DNA from: Ceratobasidium sp. AG-K
Lineage: Eukaryota; Basidiomycota; Agaricomycetes; Cantharellales; Ceratobasidiaceae
Length of the DNA: 64,000 nt
Assembly (NCBI GenBank): GCA_037039685.1
Contig: JAWNGF010000002.1
Span: 6,572,001-6,636,000 of the forward strand
Direction of reading: 5' to 3'
The position numbers and the translations under genes are program-made. Each line of letters starts with the position of its first letter. Position 1 is the first letter of the stretch. The notes under the pieces were generated by a model that searched no databases, was not told where the DNA came from, and saw nothing but the letters and a program-made list of their open reading frames with translations. Of this stretch, positions 32,830 to 44,899 are shown one piece after another.

Positions 32830-35800
32830 ATGCCTCCCAAATCTAAGGTATTCTCCACCAAGGCTAGCTCCCAATTGTCCAAAATAGTCCTTCAAAAGAC
32901 TATGGCCAGACCTCCTGGAACATCTTTCCTAGGAGCTTCTGCTACCACTGTCCTTGCAAGACTAGGTGGACCTCAAGAAGAGGAATTACCATTGACTGTG
33001 GATACAGGTTCTGATATCACACTAGTCAATAAGGATTTCCTCAGCACTCTAAAGGTCCAACCAAAGATCAAGGTGGGGCAGAATGTCCAGTTAATCCAAG
33101 TAACAGGAAAGTCAAGGATTAATGGTTACATTGTGATGCCAATAATCTTTGAGACTCCTGAGGGTCCTGTAGAAATGACAGTAGAAGCCTATGTAGTTCC
33201 TAAGATGAACACAAGATTCCTTCTAGGTAATGACTTTGCAGCTCAATTCAAGTTGTCTATTGATAGAAGTGACCCTAAGGTAACCTACCTTAAGCTGGGA
33301 AACTCTGGAAGGCAAATTGAAGCTCAAGAGTCAGTTACCAACCCAAGAACTGATGATGCTGGCAATGTCTTCAGTGTGCAGGTTGAACCAACATCTGAGG
33401 ACAACTCCTCTTCCAAGGCTTCAAAAACCAAAGGGAGGAGGTCAAGCAAGGAATTACCATACTCTTCAGATTTTCAGTTAGTACACCTAGCTCAGAATGT
33501 CATTCTGGAACCTGAGAGCATGACCAAGGTACCCATCCAAGTGGATTGGATACAAGACTTGAATGAAGGATTCATAGAACAGTTGGAATACTCTAAGAAT
33601 GGCAATGAAGATAGACAGAAATGTGGTATCACCAATTGCATCATTTCTAGAGATACTACACATGTTCAAATGATGAATTTATCCAAAGTTGCAGTCAATC
33701 TCACTCAAGGAGATGTAATAGGACACTTATATGATCCCAACCAATACCTAGATCACTCTGAGAACCTTTCTGAAAGTGATCTAGCAAAAGGGATTGTGAA
33801 GTGCAACCTAATCAAAGCCCACTTGTCTGAAATGCCACTTCCCACGCCTACTGAGGAAGAGATATTGCTATCTCAACCTGTGGAAGGAGGTCCAAAGACT
33901 AGTGAGTTACCTGACCCAGACCATATCAAGAAGGACCAATTGTTATCTGAAATACACTTTGGAGAAAATCTAACTCTAGATCAAAAGAAGAAATTAGAGC
34001 AATTGGTACTGAAACACTTCATGGCATTTGGTCTGGATGGGAGATTAGGAACCTATCCTGCTGAAGTAGAGATTAAGCTGGTACCAGGTGCAAAGGAAAT
34101 ATCTTTAGCTCCTTATTCTGCCTCCCCTGCAAAAAGGGAAGTCATTGACAAGCAAGTCAAGGAATGGTTAAGGCTGGGAGTAATCCAACCTTCCAAGAGT
34201 CCTTGGGGTTTTCCAGTACTAATAGTGTTTAGGAATGGTAAAGCCAGGCTTTGCATTGACTACAGAGAACTGAATAAGATTGCTGTACCTGATCAATTCC
34301 CTTTGCCAAGGCAAACTGACATCCTCCATACTCTGGAAGGATCTCAGTACCTTACCACACTAGATGCTCTAGCTGGATTTACTCAGTTAAGTATCAAACC
34401 TGAAGACAGACCTAAAACAGCCTTCAGAATACATGATGGACTATTTGAGTTCACTAGGCTACCTTTTGGGTTCAGAAATGGACCTGCTGTGTTTCAAAGG
34501 GTAATGAGTGATGTACTAGCCCCATTTCTGTGGATCTTTGCATTGGTCTATATAGATGACATTGTAGTATTCAGCAAAACTTTTGAAGATCATTACAAAC
34601 ATCTGGATTTAGTGTTTGGAGCCATAGCAGCTGCTGGAATCACCTTGTCACCCATTAAATGCTTCATAGCCTACCAGTCACTTATATTACTGGGGCAAAA
34701 GGTATCCAGACTTGGTCTCTCCACTCACAAACAGAAAGTGGATGCTATAATCCAACTGGAAGCACCTAAGGACAAAGCTACCTTGCGCACATTCTTAGGT
34801 ATGACTGGTTATTTTTCCAGTTATATTCCATTCTATGCTTGGATCATTGCACCCCTACTACCCTTGTTAAAGAAGGATGCTGAGTGGAAATGGGATGAAT
34901 TGAAGCAAAATGCATTTGAACTAGCTAAAACAGCTCTTGTTTCAGCTCCTGTAATGGCTTATCCTATACCAGGACTGCCCTACAGAGTATATACAGATGC
35001 CTGTGACTTTGGTTTAGGTGCTATCTTGCAACAAGTACAACCCATGCTGATCAAGGACCTCAAAGGTACCAAGCTATATGAAAGGCTGAGGAAAGACTAT
35101 GATTTAGGAAAGGATGTACCACTTTTGGTGATCCCTGACTCCAAGCAAAAGGACAACCTGACTGGGGGGGATGAGAATGAGGATTCTGAAAGTTTTGTAA
35201 TCCATGATAAGTGGGCTAAAAACTTTGAAGACACCATAGTCCATGTAGAAAGAGTCATTGCCTACTGGTCTAGAATTCTTATCCCTGCAGAGAGGAACTA
35301 TTCACCCACTGAGAGAGAAGCTTTGGCCCTCAAGGAAGGACTTATTAAGTTCCAACCTTACATTGAAGGGACTAAGTTTCTAGCAATCACAGATCATGCT
35401 GCCCTTACTTGGAGTAGAACCTTCCAGAATGTGAATACTAGGCTTCTGAGATGGGGCCTTACCTTTGCTGCCTATCCAGGCATGAAAATCATTCACAGAG
35501 CTGGAAGAGTACACTCTAATGTAGATCCTGTGTCCAGACTAAGGCGCAGAATACCACTACAAGATGGCCCTGTTGCAGATGATAGTACACCACTTGTACT
35601 GAGTACAGATGAGGATCCCATAAAGAACCTTTATAAGGAACTTGGGGAGAGGTTTGAAGAAAAACTGCTAGCTAATGTAAAAAGGTGCTTGTCCATTCCT
35701 GGAGGTGTTACAATACCCCTTGAGAATGATTTCAGTACTAATGCACTGGCTTTTCAGACAAATTCAAGGCACTACTTAACTGTGAGTATCAGTAAAGAGG

Positions 35801-37314
35801 AATTAGAGCACTTTATGCAAGGATATGAGAAGGATGAACACTTCAATAAGGTCCTACAAAGCCTTAGAGCAGCTCATGATCCTATGAACCCACCCTGGTC
35901 ACAGTACAAGATTGGAGACAATGGATTAATATACTTCTGCAGGCAGGACAGCTATCTTTTGTGTGTCCCAAAAGATCTACAGCTGAGTATAGTATCTGAA
36001 GTGCATAATGGACTTGCTGAAAGTGCTCATGCTGGCTTTCACAAGACCTACAATAGCATTGCTTCAGTATACTACTGGCCATCAATGTCCAGGACAATCA
36101 AACAGTATGTAACCACTTGTGACATTTGTCAGAAGGCAAAACCCAAAAGGCATGGGCAAAGAGGTTTCTTGCAACCTATTCCAATCCCCACTCAACCTTT
36201 TGAAGTTATAACCATGGATTTCATTATGGACTTACCTATAAGTAATAGTTATAATGCTATCTTGACTATAGTTGACAAACTAACCAAGTATGCATTCTTC
36301 ATACCCTGTAGTACTACCATTAATGAGAAGGAGACAGCCCAGTTGTTCCATGATCATATATGGATGCACTATGGACTGCCTCGCCAGGTTATTACTGATA
36401 GAGATACTAGGTGGACTGGAGCCTTCTGGGAACATCTTACAGCTCTAGTTGGTATTCAGCGCTCACTAACAACTGCCTATCACCCACAGGCAGATGGCCA
36501 GAGTGAGATTATGAATCAGACACTAGAAATAGCTCTGAGATGCTTTGTGGAACCATCAATGGATAACTGGAGTGACCTATTACCAGGTTTCACATTTGCC
36601 TACAACACTACTGTGCATACTGCCACAGGTTTTACACCTGCATACCTTCTTAGAGGTTACCAACCACTCAAGACCTCAGATTTGTTGGCTCAAACAGCCC
36701 AAGCTATGGAGCGCCTTAATGTGAAAGATCCTGCTGCTGAGAATTTTGCTGAAGGAATGAATTCCATTCGCTTACAGGCTACCAATGCTCTCACTGTTGG
36801 ACAAGCTAAGCAGAAGGAGTATTACAACAAGGATAGGAGCTTTATTACCTTTGAGCCAGGAGACCAAGTCCTTATTAATCCTCATACCCTTAGACTGCTT
36901 AGGCAGCATAAAGGAAAGGGAACCAAGCTTCTAATGCGCTATGATGGACCTTTCACTGTCAAAGAAAGAGTCTCTGATGTTTCTTATAGGCTAGAAATCC
37001 CTTCCAGCTATAAGATACATCCAGTAATCAACATTGCACATTTAGAGTCTTATAATAAGGATAAATCTGATATTGAGAGGCCTACTAAGAACCTGAGCAG
37101 AGAGGACTTCAAGAACCATCCTGAATATGAAGTTGAAGCCATTCTGAAAGAGAAATGGGTAAAGAAGAGACATAGGCGGCAAAAAGAGTACTTAGTTAAG
37201 TTCTTAGGCTATGATGATACTCATAATCTATGGCTTAACAAGAGAGCACTCACCAATGCTCCTGAGATACTGAGAGAATGGGAACAGAAAAAAATAGCTG
37301 AAAATGCGAATTAA
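32830..37314 (+). CDS. pol: Pol of element B, copy 2
   Basis: It appears identical to the first copy: protease DTGSD, RT YIDD, RNase H with the extra Lys/Asp-rich insertion, HHCC zinc domain, DDE integrase and C-terminal chromodomain. With gag 29606-32683, LTR2 and LTR3 it forms a complete element on its own. Confidence 0.95.
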   Translation: MPPKSKVFSTKASSQLSKIVLQKTMARPPGTSFLGASATTVLARLGGPQEEELPLTVDTGSDITLVNKDFLSTLKVQPKIKVGQNVQLIQVTGKSRINGYIVMPIIFETPEGPVEMTVEAYVVPKMNTRFLLGNDFAAQFKLSIDRSDPKVTYLKLGNSGRQIEAQESVTNPRTDDAGNVFSVQVEPTSEDNSSSKASKTKGRRSSKELPYSSDFQLVHLAQNVILEPESMTKVPIQVDWIQDLNEGFIEQLEYSKNGNEDRQKCGITNCIISRDTTHVQMMNLSKVAVNLTQGDVIGHLYDPNQYLDHSENLSESDLAKGIVKCNLIKAHLSEMPLPTPTEEEILLSQPVEGGPKTSELPDPDHIKKDQLLSEIHFGENLTLDQKKKLEQLVLKHFMAFGLDGRLGTYPAEVEIKLVPGAKEISLAPYSASPAKREVIDKQVKEWLRLGVIQPSKSPWGFPVLIVFRNGKARLCIDYRELNKIAVPDQFPLPRQTDILHTLEGSQYLTTLDALAGFTQLSIKPEDRPKTAFRIHDGLFEFTRLPFGFRNGPAVFQRVMSDVLAPFLWIFALVYIDDIVVFSKTFEDHYKHLDLVFGAIAAAGITLSPIKCFIAYQSLILLGQKVSRLGLSTHKQKVDAIIQLEAPKDKATLRTFLGMTGYFSSYIPFYAWIIAPLLPLLKKDAEWKWDELKQNAFELAKTALVSAPVMAYPIPGLPYRVYTDACDFGLGAILQQVQPMLIKDLKGTKLYERLRKDYDLGKDVPLLVIPDSKQKDNLTGGDENEDSESFVIHDKWAKNFEDTIVHVERVIAYWSRILIPAERNYSPTEREALALKEGLIKFQPYIEGTKFLAITDHAALTWSRTFQNVNTRLLRWGLTFAAYPGMKIIHRAGRVHSNVDPVSRLRRRIPLQDGPVADDSTPLVLSTDEDPIKNLYKELGERFEEKLLANVKRCLSIPGGVTIPLENDFSTNALAFQTNSRHYLTVSISKEELEHFMQGYEKDEHFNKVLQSLRAAHDPMNPPWSQYKIGDNGLIYFCRQDSYLLCVPKDLQLSIVSEVHNGLAESAHAGFHKTYNSIASVYYWPSMSRTIKQYVTTCDICQKAKPKRHGQRGFLQPIPIPTQPFEVITMDFIMDLPISNSYNAILTIVDKLTKYAFFIPCSTTINEKETAQLFHDHIWMHYGLPRQVITDRDTRWTGAFWEHLTALVGIQRSLTTAYHPQADGQSEIMNQTLEIALRCFVEPSMDNWSDLLPGFTFAYNTTVHTATGFTPAYLLRGYQPLKTSDLLAQTAQAMERLNVKDPAAENFAEGMNSIRLQATNALTVGQAKQKEYYNKDRSFITFEPGDQVLINPHTLRLLRQHKGKGTKLLMRYDGPFTVKERVSDVSYRLEIPSSYKIHPVINIAHLESYNKDKSDIERPTKNLSREDFKNHPEYEVEAILKEKWVKKRHRRQKEYLVKFLGYDDTHNLWLNKRALTNAPEILREWEQKKIAENAN

Positions 37315-37463
37315 CTCCCCATTATATTCCAGACATCATGGTTATACTCTCTGGATCTCAGTTTGCTACTTTTGACAGTCCAGCGCTTAAGGCCTGTCAA
37401 ACATAACAAATTGCTGTTGAACTCACTGCGCTCTGATACCACCACTACATACTCTTTTTCACT

Positions 37464-37832
37464 ATGGTTAATGACCTCCCTTCGCTTATCATGTTTGTTC
37501 TGTTGCTTCCCAGTATATTTGGCATAGCAGCAGTAGTCTATTGGTATAGGCAACATGGATATCAACATGTCAAATGGGGCGCCCATGTTGAAGTCAAAGT
37601 CTTAGACCCCCACACCTACAGGTTGGACTATCACATTGGTATAGTTAGGTATTCCATCCCTGGTAGGCTCTCTCTCAAAGTAAATGGGAGAGATAAACCT
37701 GTAAATATCACTCCCCATGATGTTTGCAAGGTTACAGTCATCACTGGAGATGAGGAATTCGCTTCCATAGGCATTCCTCTTGACAGTATGACCCATTTGA
37801 CAAGGCCTGAACCTGCCTATCATCCTCAGTAA
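37464..37832 (+). CDS. Element B accessory membrane ORF, copy 2
   Basis: 122 aa, identical to the ORF at 25646-26014: one N-terminal membrane segment and a short polar domain. Unknown function. Confidence 0.55.
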   Translation: MVNDLPSLIMFVLLLPSIFGIAAVVYWYRQHGYQHVKWGAHVEVKVLDPHTYRLDYHIGIVRYSIPGRLSLKVNGRDKPVNITPHDVCKVTVITGDEEFASIGIPLDSMTHLTRPEPAYHPQ

Positions 37833-38289
37833 GTACTTTGCATTATAAGCTATTTTACTAGGTATTGATTGGCCTGTACAGAGTCTCCCAATCCTATCTT
37901 TCATTCACTTAAGTTCATGTCGCTTGGTTTACATGTAGTCACATGATCTGTTACAATGTTACCTGACTTGATCCTTGTAATCTGTGAGATGATAAGGAAC
38001 TGTAACAGATCAAAGGTGATCTTGAATGCCGGAATTTCTGTCTGTTTGGGTCTAAAAAGGGAATCAAAACTCTAAACTGCCTTATGATAGGAAGCTCTGA
38101 CATCATAGAGCCACTGAATTCACATGTTAGATTTCGCATTCTTGAGCTTATTTTGAGGGTATTGACCTATCTTAGAAAGATCTGGATGTTTTCCCCATGC
38201 ACAAACTCTTGGAACTTAATAATGTATTAAGCTCAGAGCCTCTGAATCGTCTCCATCAAGTCTCCTTATCTGCACACTTCCAGTCTACT

Positions 38290-38898
38290 ATGTCTAACTC
38301 CCTAGACTCAACTGCTGCTCCAGAGCGACCCCCTACTCCTCCTGGTATATTGGATATCCTGGCTAGCCAAGGATGGGCTAGATACCAATGGGTTCTTTCT
38401 GGACCAGGAGTGCATTGTGATGTCAATCCTGACTATGACTCAGAGTCTGGTGAGTATGGCTGTATCCCCTAATACTTTAGGCTGACTATCTATCCTATCA
38501 GATGATGAGGAAGGACCTAGTGCTCCTGATACCTGGCTGGATGACTTTGTCAAGTATACTCCTGTCAATTATGGGTATGATGGACCACTTTGGGCTGGTA
38601 CATGGGATAAGTGAGTATTCTGATGCTCCACTATGCAAGGCTAACTTTACTTTGAAGTTCTAGGCTTGCTGAGGACCAGATCTGGGACGATTTTTCAGAT
38701 TGGGACTCAGAAGAGTCTGCTGAGGAGGTGCCTGTCTCCCCCTCCATGCCTCCTCTGATGGAAGTGGTTACTGACTCACTCTGGAATGTTCCTAACAATG
38801 AGGAGATTCCAGATGATCAGGATCCTCCTTTGGAGCCTGCTGACCTTGAAAGGTTTGTGGCCCAGATCTTGACTGAAATTAGCCAAGGATCCCATTGA
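38290..38898 (+). CDS. Element B accessory acidic spliced ORF, copy 2
   Basis: Exons 38290-38449, 38502-38610 and 38664-38898 give the same 167-aa acidic protein as in copy 1. Splice sites are conserved. Unknown function. Confidence 0.55.
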
Positions 38899-39258
38899 TT
38901 GCATGTAATTACCTATTCTGAATGTATCTGAATGAATCACCTTTCCCTTGGAATGCTGAGTGATAAGGTGTACCACATGGAATAGAAGTACTTGTGCTAA
39001 TCTTTGGTGTGACTCAGAACAAAGAACTACTCCATGAGCGCTTTTTCTGAGTAATTCTTGAGAGTATGACTCCATTCCACAGAGACCTGGAATGTCTAAG
39101 TCCAAATTCTCTCATGAGGATGCAGGTAGAGATGGAAAGGTATATAACAAGGCTCTCTGAAGCAACTACAGACCAGCAGCAGTCTCTACAGACAAGCTCT
39201 CTTCTGCATTCTTGCCTTAACTCTTACTTTCCATTTCCTATCACTTTCCTACCCCAAG

Positions 39259-40131
39259 ATGTGCTTGAACAAGACTAGTTCTATGCCTGTGCACCATGTT
39301 AGGTTCTTGGCTACTAGATATGCCAATATCCTGCAAGCATATGGCCCCTACTATGTAGAGCAGGACTCAGGCTTTTTCATGTCACCATCTATTCTTGAGC
39401 GCAAGTTCAGGGAGGGAATTGAGGTTTGCTGCACTGAGCAGGATGGGAAAAAGCTTTGGTACTTATCCACTGCTACTGTCCTTGCTCTTGTAGATGCCTT
39501 GCTTCAGATTAGGGATATTGTTGGCAATTATTGTGACACTATGGAACATATTGACAACTATAACTCTGATTCTCCCTTGTACAATGCTTTTAAGGAGGCT
39601 AGGCTAAGCTACCCTGCTGAACCTTGTCTACTAGACCCCCATGTTCACCCTGGAACACCTTTCCAGAATGAATTTTGGGAGGTTAGTTTCTCCTCCAAGG
39701 AAGAACTTGATTTCAGGGTGTCCCACTGTCAACTTTGGGCCCTTGGTATGATAGTTGCTCTCCACTGCCTTGCCCTGTTCAAAGGTGCATGTGCTAAGTG
39801 TATTCCTATGGACCTGCCTCCTTGGCCTTGTGGTCACATGAAGTTGGCTAGGGCTCATTGGGAGCGCTGCTTGGAATGGACTAGGGAGCATTCTGCCCAT
39901 TCCCCTGATCCTGCCTTCTTCCCCCCTTCACCCACCTTCCTGCCTTCTGATACTTCCAAGGATTCTGGTTGTACTGAGGCTGTTATCCAGGAGGAAGAAG
40001 ATGAGGATCAGATTGAGGTGGACCATAATGACCTGAATGGATTTGAGGAGCAAACTGGGCGCATTTTTGAGCCTTCTCCCCTGTTCCACTTTTTCTTTGG
40101 TCAGAATGGTACCATTGCTGTCTCTGCCTAG
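39259..40131 (+). CDS. Element B third accessory ORF, copy 2, intact
   Basis: 290 aa in one exon, located just before LTR3. The N-terminal part is folded-looking (RFLATRYANILQAYGPYYVE). A Cys/Trp-rich centre follows (about 165-205, CQLWALGMIVALHCLALF then CAKC and WPCGH). The tail is acidic and Pro/Ser-rich. The Cys and His residues could bind metal, but no known zinc-finger spacing is met. No signal peptide. Function is unknown. Confidence 0.55.
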   Translation: MCLNKTSSMPVHHVRFLATRYANILQAYGPYYVEQDSGFFMSPSILERKFREGIEVCCTEQDGKKLWYLSTATVLALVDALLQIRDIVGNYCDTMEHIDNYNSDSPLYNAFKEARLSYPAEPCLLDPHVHPGTPFQNEFWEVSFSSKEELDFRVSHCQLWALGMIVALHCLALFKGACAKCIPMDLPPWPCGHMKLARAHWERCLEWTREHSAHSPDPAFFPPSPTFLPSDTSKDSGCTEAVIQEEEDEDQIEVDHNDLNGFEEQTGRIFEPSPLFHFFFGQNGTIAVSA

Positions 40132-40161
40132 CTTGCTAGCTTGTAAGTCAACCATATGTTT

Positions 40162-40173
40162 GGATTGGGAGGG
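40162..40173 (+). promoter_or_regulatory. Polypurine tract of element B
   Basis: GGATTGGGAGGG lies three bases before LTR3. The same tract precedes LTR2 at about 28341-28352. Confidence 0.6.
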
Positions 40174-40176
40174 CTA

Positions 40177-41347
40177 TGTTATGGATACTGACATTCTGTC
40201 ATAGGAATAACATACTGAAATCCAAACCTATGCTTGTGGCGACTTTTCTGCTTGTTTGCATGTATGCAGTTTTGTAACTGTCTTTACTCCCTCTTGAACG
40301 CTACTTTTGTGCTACTTCTTTATGTCGAAATGTAGTACTCTCTAGTAGCTTCAATTCACTGTCCTTTGCGTCTCTATATGCGGGGATTTCATAAAGATAT
40401 GAAATGTCTAAGTTTATTGTCTTTGGCGCTTAGGGAGAGATACATTGTTATACTTGTATCTCCACCAATACTGATCCGTTCGCTTAGCTTGAACTTGCGA
40501 CTGACTCGCAAGCTTCGAATTCAGCCGATCGCACTTGTTTCATGTGAATTGACCGGCTATTTCCCGCGATATGTCTCGTGGCTTGTCAAGGTGCTGAAAT
40601 GACTCATTTCAGCAGCCACCAGATCTTGAGAGCTGCATAGCTTGTAGATAGTGATTTAGTATAGTTACTTGACTGGAGCAATTAGTTAGATGACTCATAA
40701 TATATGTTCCAGCCAACCAAAGCACTCTGACTCCATGAATGCTAGTCATCAAGGCATCAGTGTTCATCCACCCCTCCTATCATTGGTAGATGCCCCCAAT
40801 GATAGCCACAACCAGATGACTAGTGTTCTGAGGCCTCTAGGGTATAAATACATGCCCTCTAAGAGCCCTCCATCCTCACCTCACTCTACATCTGTTGTGC
40901 TTTGGCTTGGCTGTGTGATTTTCCCCATTATTGTTGTGTGCCTCAAACAGTATTTGTTAGCCTAAAGAAAAGGATCTCCTGAGTACCTATTATAGAGGAA
41001 AGGTTGCAGACGTCTTATAGTGCTTTTACAAGTAAGAACAAGGAAGGCATTTAGGGAATAGCCTAAGATTAGTACATACTTAGTTCATTGCAACTAGGAG
41101 TGTGAAACAGTGACATTTAATAGCTAAGGGAACCTGAGCTCAGTACTCCTGCTCTTTCTATTACTAGTGTACATACACTCTACAGTAGGAAAGCTTAGTA
41201 TCAATTCCATTAAGTGTGCAACTAGATTGCTTACTTACTGAGAGCATCTCAGACTACTGAGACATTACTTTATATTGTTCCACTGTGTGTATTCTGTAGT
41301 TATATCACTTGTACATACAAGTAGCTGCAACTCTCAGATATATAACA
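40177..41347 (+). repeat. LTR3 of element B (3' LTR)
   Basis: 1171 bp ending TATAACA at 41347, followed directly by the GAGCG target duplication (41348-41352) and then by element A sequence. Confidence 0.95.
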
Positions 41348-41364
41348 GAGCGGATGGGGGCCAT
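41348..41364 (-). pseudogene. First six codons of element A ORF3
   Basis: ATG at 41364 reads MAPIR and the first two bases of a Ser codon, and then meets LTR3 of B. The codon is completed at 16532. This fixes the B insertion point inside ORF3. Confidence 0.7.
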
Positions 41365-44300
41365 TGCAAAAGTAAAAAGCTGTTTTTTGGGGAAGTGGAA
41401 GAGTGTTGGGCTAAGAGCGGACTGTGAGTAATTGGCTGGGTAGCTGGGATGAGGACTTCAGCTGTCCTTCCTCTTGTCCTTTTGAATCCCTGTGGTTTGA
41501 AATTTGGGGGAAGCGGGCCAGTAGGAAAGTCCTTCTGGAATTTCCTCATCACTGGAGTCATATCGGCAAATTTCTCCGCCCGTTCTTCTGTGTCTTCTAG
41601 AGGTCCGTAACCTTTCCATCTGATGCAGTATTTCAGCCCATCAGGGTCTTGATGCCAATCAATGATCTTTTCTACTTCATATTCCTCCTCCCCATCTTCC
41701 GTAACGATCGGCGGAGGTCGGGGTTGGTTCCAATGGAAATCCACATCTTCCTTGTAGTGAGTCAACATGTTTCCATGGAAGATGTCATGTATTTTCATGG
41801 ACTTGGGGAGGTCAAGTTGGTAGGTGTGTGAAGAGATTTGTTTTTTGACAACAAAGGGGCCAGTTTTTTTGTCATCAAGCTTCTTGCTTGGGCGCCTGGT
41901 CTTGATATTGGTAGTCAGGAGCCACACGTTGTCCCCTTCCTTGTATTGCTTTTTTGGAAGTTCTTCCCTTGTTTGGTGGTATTCCATCATGGCTTTTGCT
42001 TTTTCCCACACAGCTTCCATATCCTTTGTCCACTTGTTGGCTTCTGGAGAATGAGTCATATATTCCTCAATGGACCATTTTGGAGTCATTCCATAGACAA
42101 TTTCAAAGGGTGACTTGCTTGTAACGCAATTTTTGTGATTGTTGTGGCAGAATTCCACGATAGGTAGCCATTTGGCCCAGTCGTCCTGGCAATGGTTGCA
42201 GAATATTCTCAACCAGCCTTCTAGCCACTGGTTTGTTTTTTCCGCAAGACCATCAGTTTCAGGATGGAAGGCCATGCTGAAGGTAGGTTGGATATTGAGT
42301 CTTTTGTACACTGCCTCCAGGAAGTGAGATTTGAAAGTAGTTCCTCTATTGGAGACAGTGGTTTTTGGGAAACCATGGAGTCGCCATACTTCCTTGATGA
42401 AGATGTTGGCAAGTTGTTCCAAGTTGGTTGCTTTGTTGCAGGCAATGAAATGTGCCATTCTGGAAAAGCAATCCACCACAACAAGGACACTGTCGAAACC
42501 TCCAGATTTTGGTAGTTTCACAATAAAATTGTAAGCAATGTTTTCCCAAGGTTTTTCCGGGATGGGTAAGGATTTGAGCGGTAAGTGTCCTGTGCTTCCC
42601 TTCCCTCTTTGGCAAATTTTGCAGCTTTTGATGAAGCGATTCACTTGGCTTTTCATGCCGGGCCAATAGTATCTTCTTGAGAGAAGCTCCAGGGTTCTAG
42701 CCTGTCCTTGGTGACCAGCCATTGGTGTGTCGTGGTGCAGTTGTAGCAGCTTCAGTTTGATGTCTTTCTCATCAGGGACAATAATTCTTCCTTGATACCA
42801 CAGGAGGTTTTCCCCCCATTTGTAGTCTTTGAATTGTTTTTTCACGGAAGGCGGAAGGGACTCCTTGTCCTTTGTAGTGGCAATCAAGGTTTGTAGGGCT
42901 TTGTCCTCTTCCTGTGCTTCTTTGAGTTCACTCATGAGGTCTGATCCCATCATGGCGGCAAAGCCCTTGAATCTTTCGGCGGAGATCATAGTCTGTTTTG
43001 CTGATGCAATGTCCCCATGGTCACTTCTTCTAGAAATAATGTCCGGCTTTTCTGACATCTTCCCAGGTCGATAGTGTATTTTGAAATTGTAACTTGCTAA
43101 CATCAGAAGCCATCTGTGGTGTCTCTGGTTGAAGTTGACAGAGTCTTTCCAGTAGGTCAAGTTTTTGTGGTCCGTGTAGATGATCACTGGTTCCTTTGTT
43201 CCTTCAAGGTGAATGTGCCAATGTCTCAACGCTTCAATGATAGCAAAAAGCTCCTTGTTGTGTGTGTCATAATTCAATTCCGCATCCTTGAAGCTTTTGG
43301 AAAGGAAGCCAATCGGGTGCAGGTATCCGTCGTTTTGTTGTTGACTAAGGATTGCTCCTAGAGCAACTCCTGAGGCGTCTGTCTCCAGGAAGTATTGCTT
43401 TGATTTGTCTGGATGTGCCAGCACTGGCTCTTCTGAGATCATCTTCTTCAGGCTTTCAAAAGCCTCCTAATGTGCCTCCTTCCATTCCCATTTTTGGTCC
43501 TTTTGAGTGAGCTGAGTCAAAGGTTTGACAATGGAAGAGAAAGAGACCACAAATCTCCTGTGGAAGTTGCAGAAGCCAATGAAGGCTTGTAGCTGCTTGA
43601 CAGTTTTTGGGACAGGCCATTCCTGGATAGTCTTGATCTTGTCTTTGTTCATGGAGATACCATTCTTGTCCACAACAAAGCCTACCCAATTGGCCTTTTT
43701 GCCATAAAAGGTGCACTTTTTGAGGTTCCCATATAGATTGTTCTTTTGTAGCCTTTCAAGGACTTCTATGATGTCCAAAGTGTGTTGGTTTCTTCCTCTA
43801 GAGATAATCAAGATATTGTCGATGTAGACTACTATCTTCTTTCCAATCAGGTCTCTGAAAATATTGTCCATCATTCTTTGGAATGTTGAAGGTGCATTTT
43901 TCAGTCCAAAGGCCATCACAGTATATTTGAAGAGGCCTTTGGAAGTGCTGAATGCTGTTTTCCATTTGTCTCCTTCCCTGATTCTCACATTCCAGAAACC
44001 ATTTTTCAGGTCCAGAGAGGTGATGAAAAGTTCTTCGTTTGATTTGTTGCTAGTCTTCTTGAAGATCTCCAGGAGTTGATCCATCAGAGGTATGGGGTAG
44101 CGGTCTGGGATAGTTTCCACATTTGCCCCTCTGTAGTCAACAACTGGTCTCAGGTCTGGTACGGTTTGTCCTGGCTTCAGTGCCTTTGTGACAAAGAATA
44201 GGCTAGCAGCAATGGGAGAATCACTGGGTCTGATTCTTCCTGACTTGAGTTCCGACTTCACATACTCCTTTGTGGCCTCCCTTTCTCTTGGTGAGAGGGG

Positions 44301-44882
44301 ATAAGCTTTCTTTGGTTTTGGGAGTTTGTTGTTGTCATAGAACTCAATTTTGCAGTCCCATTCCCTGTGTTCTGGCAGCTTGTTGTATTGTTCTTCATCA
44401 AAGACATTGGCAAAATCCTTGAGTTCTTCTGGAAGTTCCTGTAACATCCCTGCCTTTGCTTGGATGTCAAACTCCTTTCTCCATTTGATAGAGAATGGGG
44501 CCCAGGAAATATCAGGGTTTGTTTCCTTCAACCATGTCATGCCAAGGATCATAGGTTGAGTTCCTGTTGGCATGACATAGAATCTTTGTTTGAAAGTTCT
44601 CCCTTCTATATCAAATTTCAATTTGCAATGGTGTCGGATGAGGTTCTTTTGGGTTTTTCCATTGATCATCTCCACATTCCTAGGAGTTTGTAAAGAGATC
44701 AAAGGAATATTGTTTTTCTTTGCAAAGTTCAGGTCAATGAAATTTCTGCTGGAGCCGGAGTCAATGAGAGTTGAGATGTTTTCTGTGATTCCCTCTGCTT
44801 GTGCATATACCATGGGTGATTCATTTGTGGCTTTGTAGTAGTATACATTTCGCAGAGAGGGTATCAGGGCATCTTCACACAC
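41365..44882 (-). pseudogene. pol: Pol of element A, inactivated
   Basis: One frame runs from about 44882 to beyond 41365 and is broken only by TAG at 43467-43469. Domains in order: protease LIDSGSS, RT, RNase H starting LETDASGVALGAIL, HHCC zinc domain (HHDTPMAGHQGQ ... CKICQRG), integrase core and chromodomain (VEKIIDWHQDPDGLKYCIRW). The RT motif reads YIDN instead of YIDD. The integrase motifs read YNFIVKLP and VSNRG where Asp is expected. All three Asp-to-Asn changes are explained by CpG-to-CpA transitions. There is no ATG near the start, so it was probably made by frameshift from gag, whose stop is at 44900. In its own frame there is no stop before the B insertion. Confidence 0.93.
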
Positions 44883-44899
44883 AGTGGAGAGACGCCCAT

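Larger units (their letters stand above)
16538..41347 (+). mobile_element. Chromovirus B: tandem array of three LTRs and two internal regions
   Basis: The order is LTR1 16538-17708, internal 17709-28355, LTR2 28356-29526, internal 29527-40176, LTR3 40177-41347. Each LTR is 1171 bp. A single full element would be about 13 kb, large for the group. The two internal regions differ by only 3 nt as far as I could see, in two indels near their 3' ends. Gag and pol are open in both. One GAGCG duplication flanks the whole array, so tandem duplication happened in or after one integration, for example by unequal LTR recombination, unless it is an assembly artefact. Confidence 0.95.
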
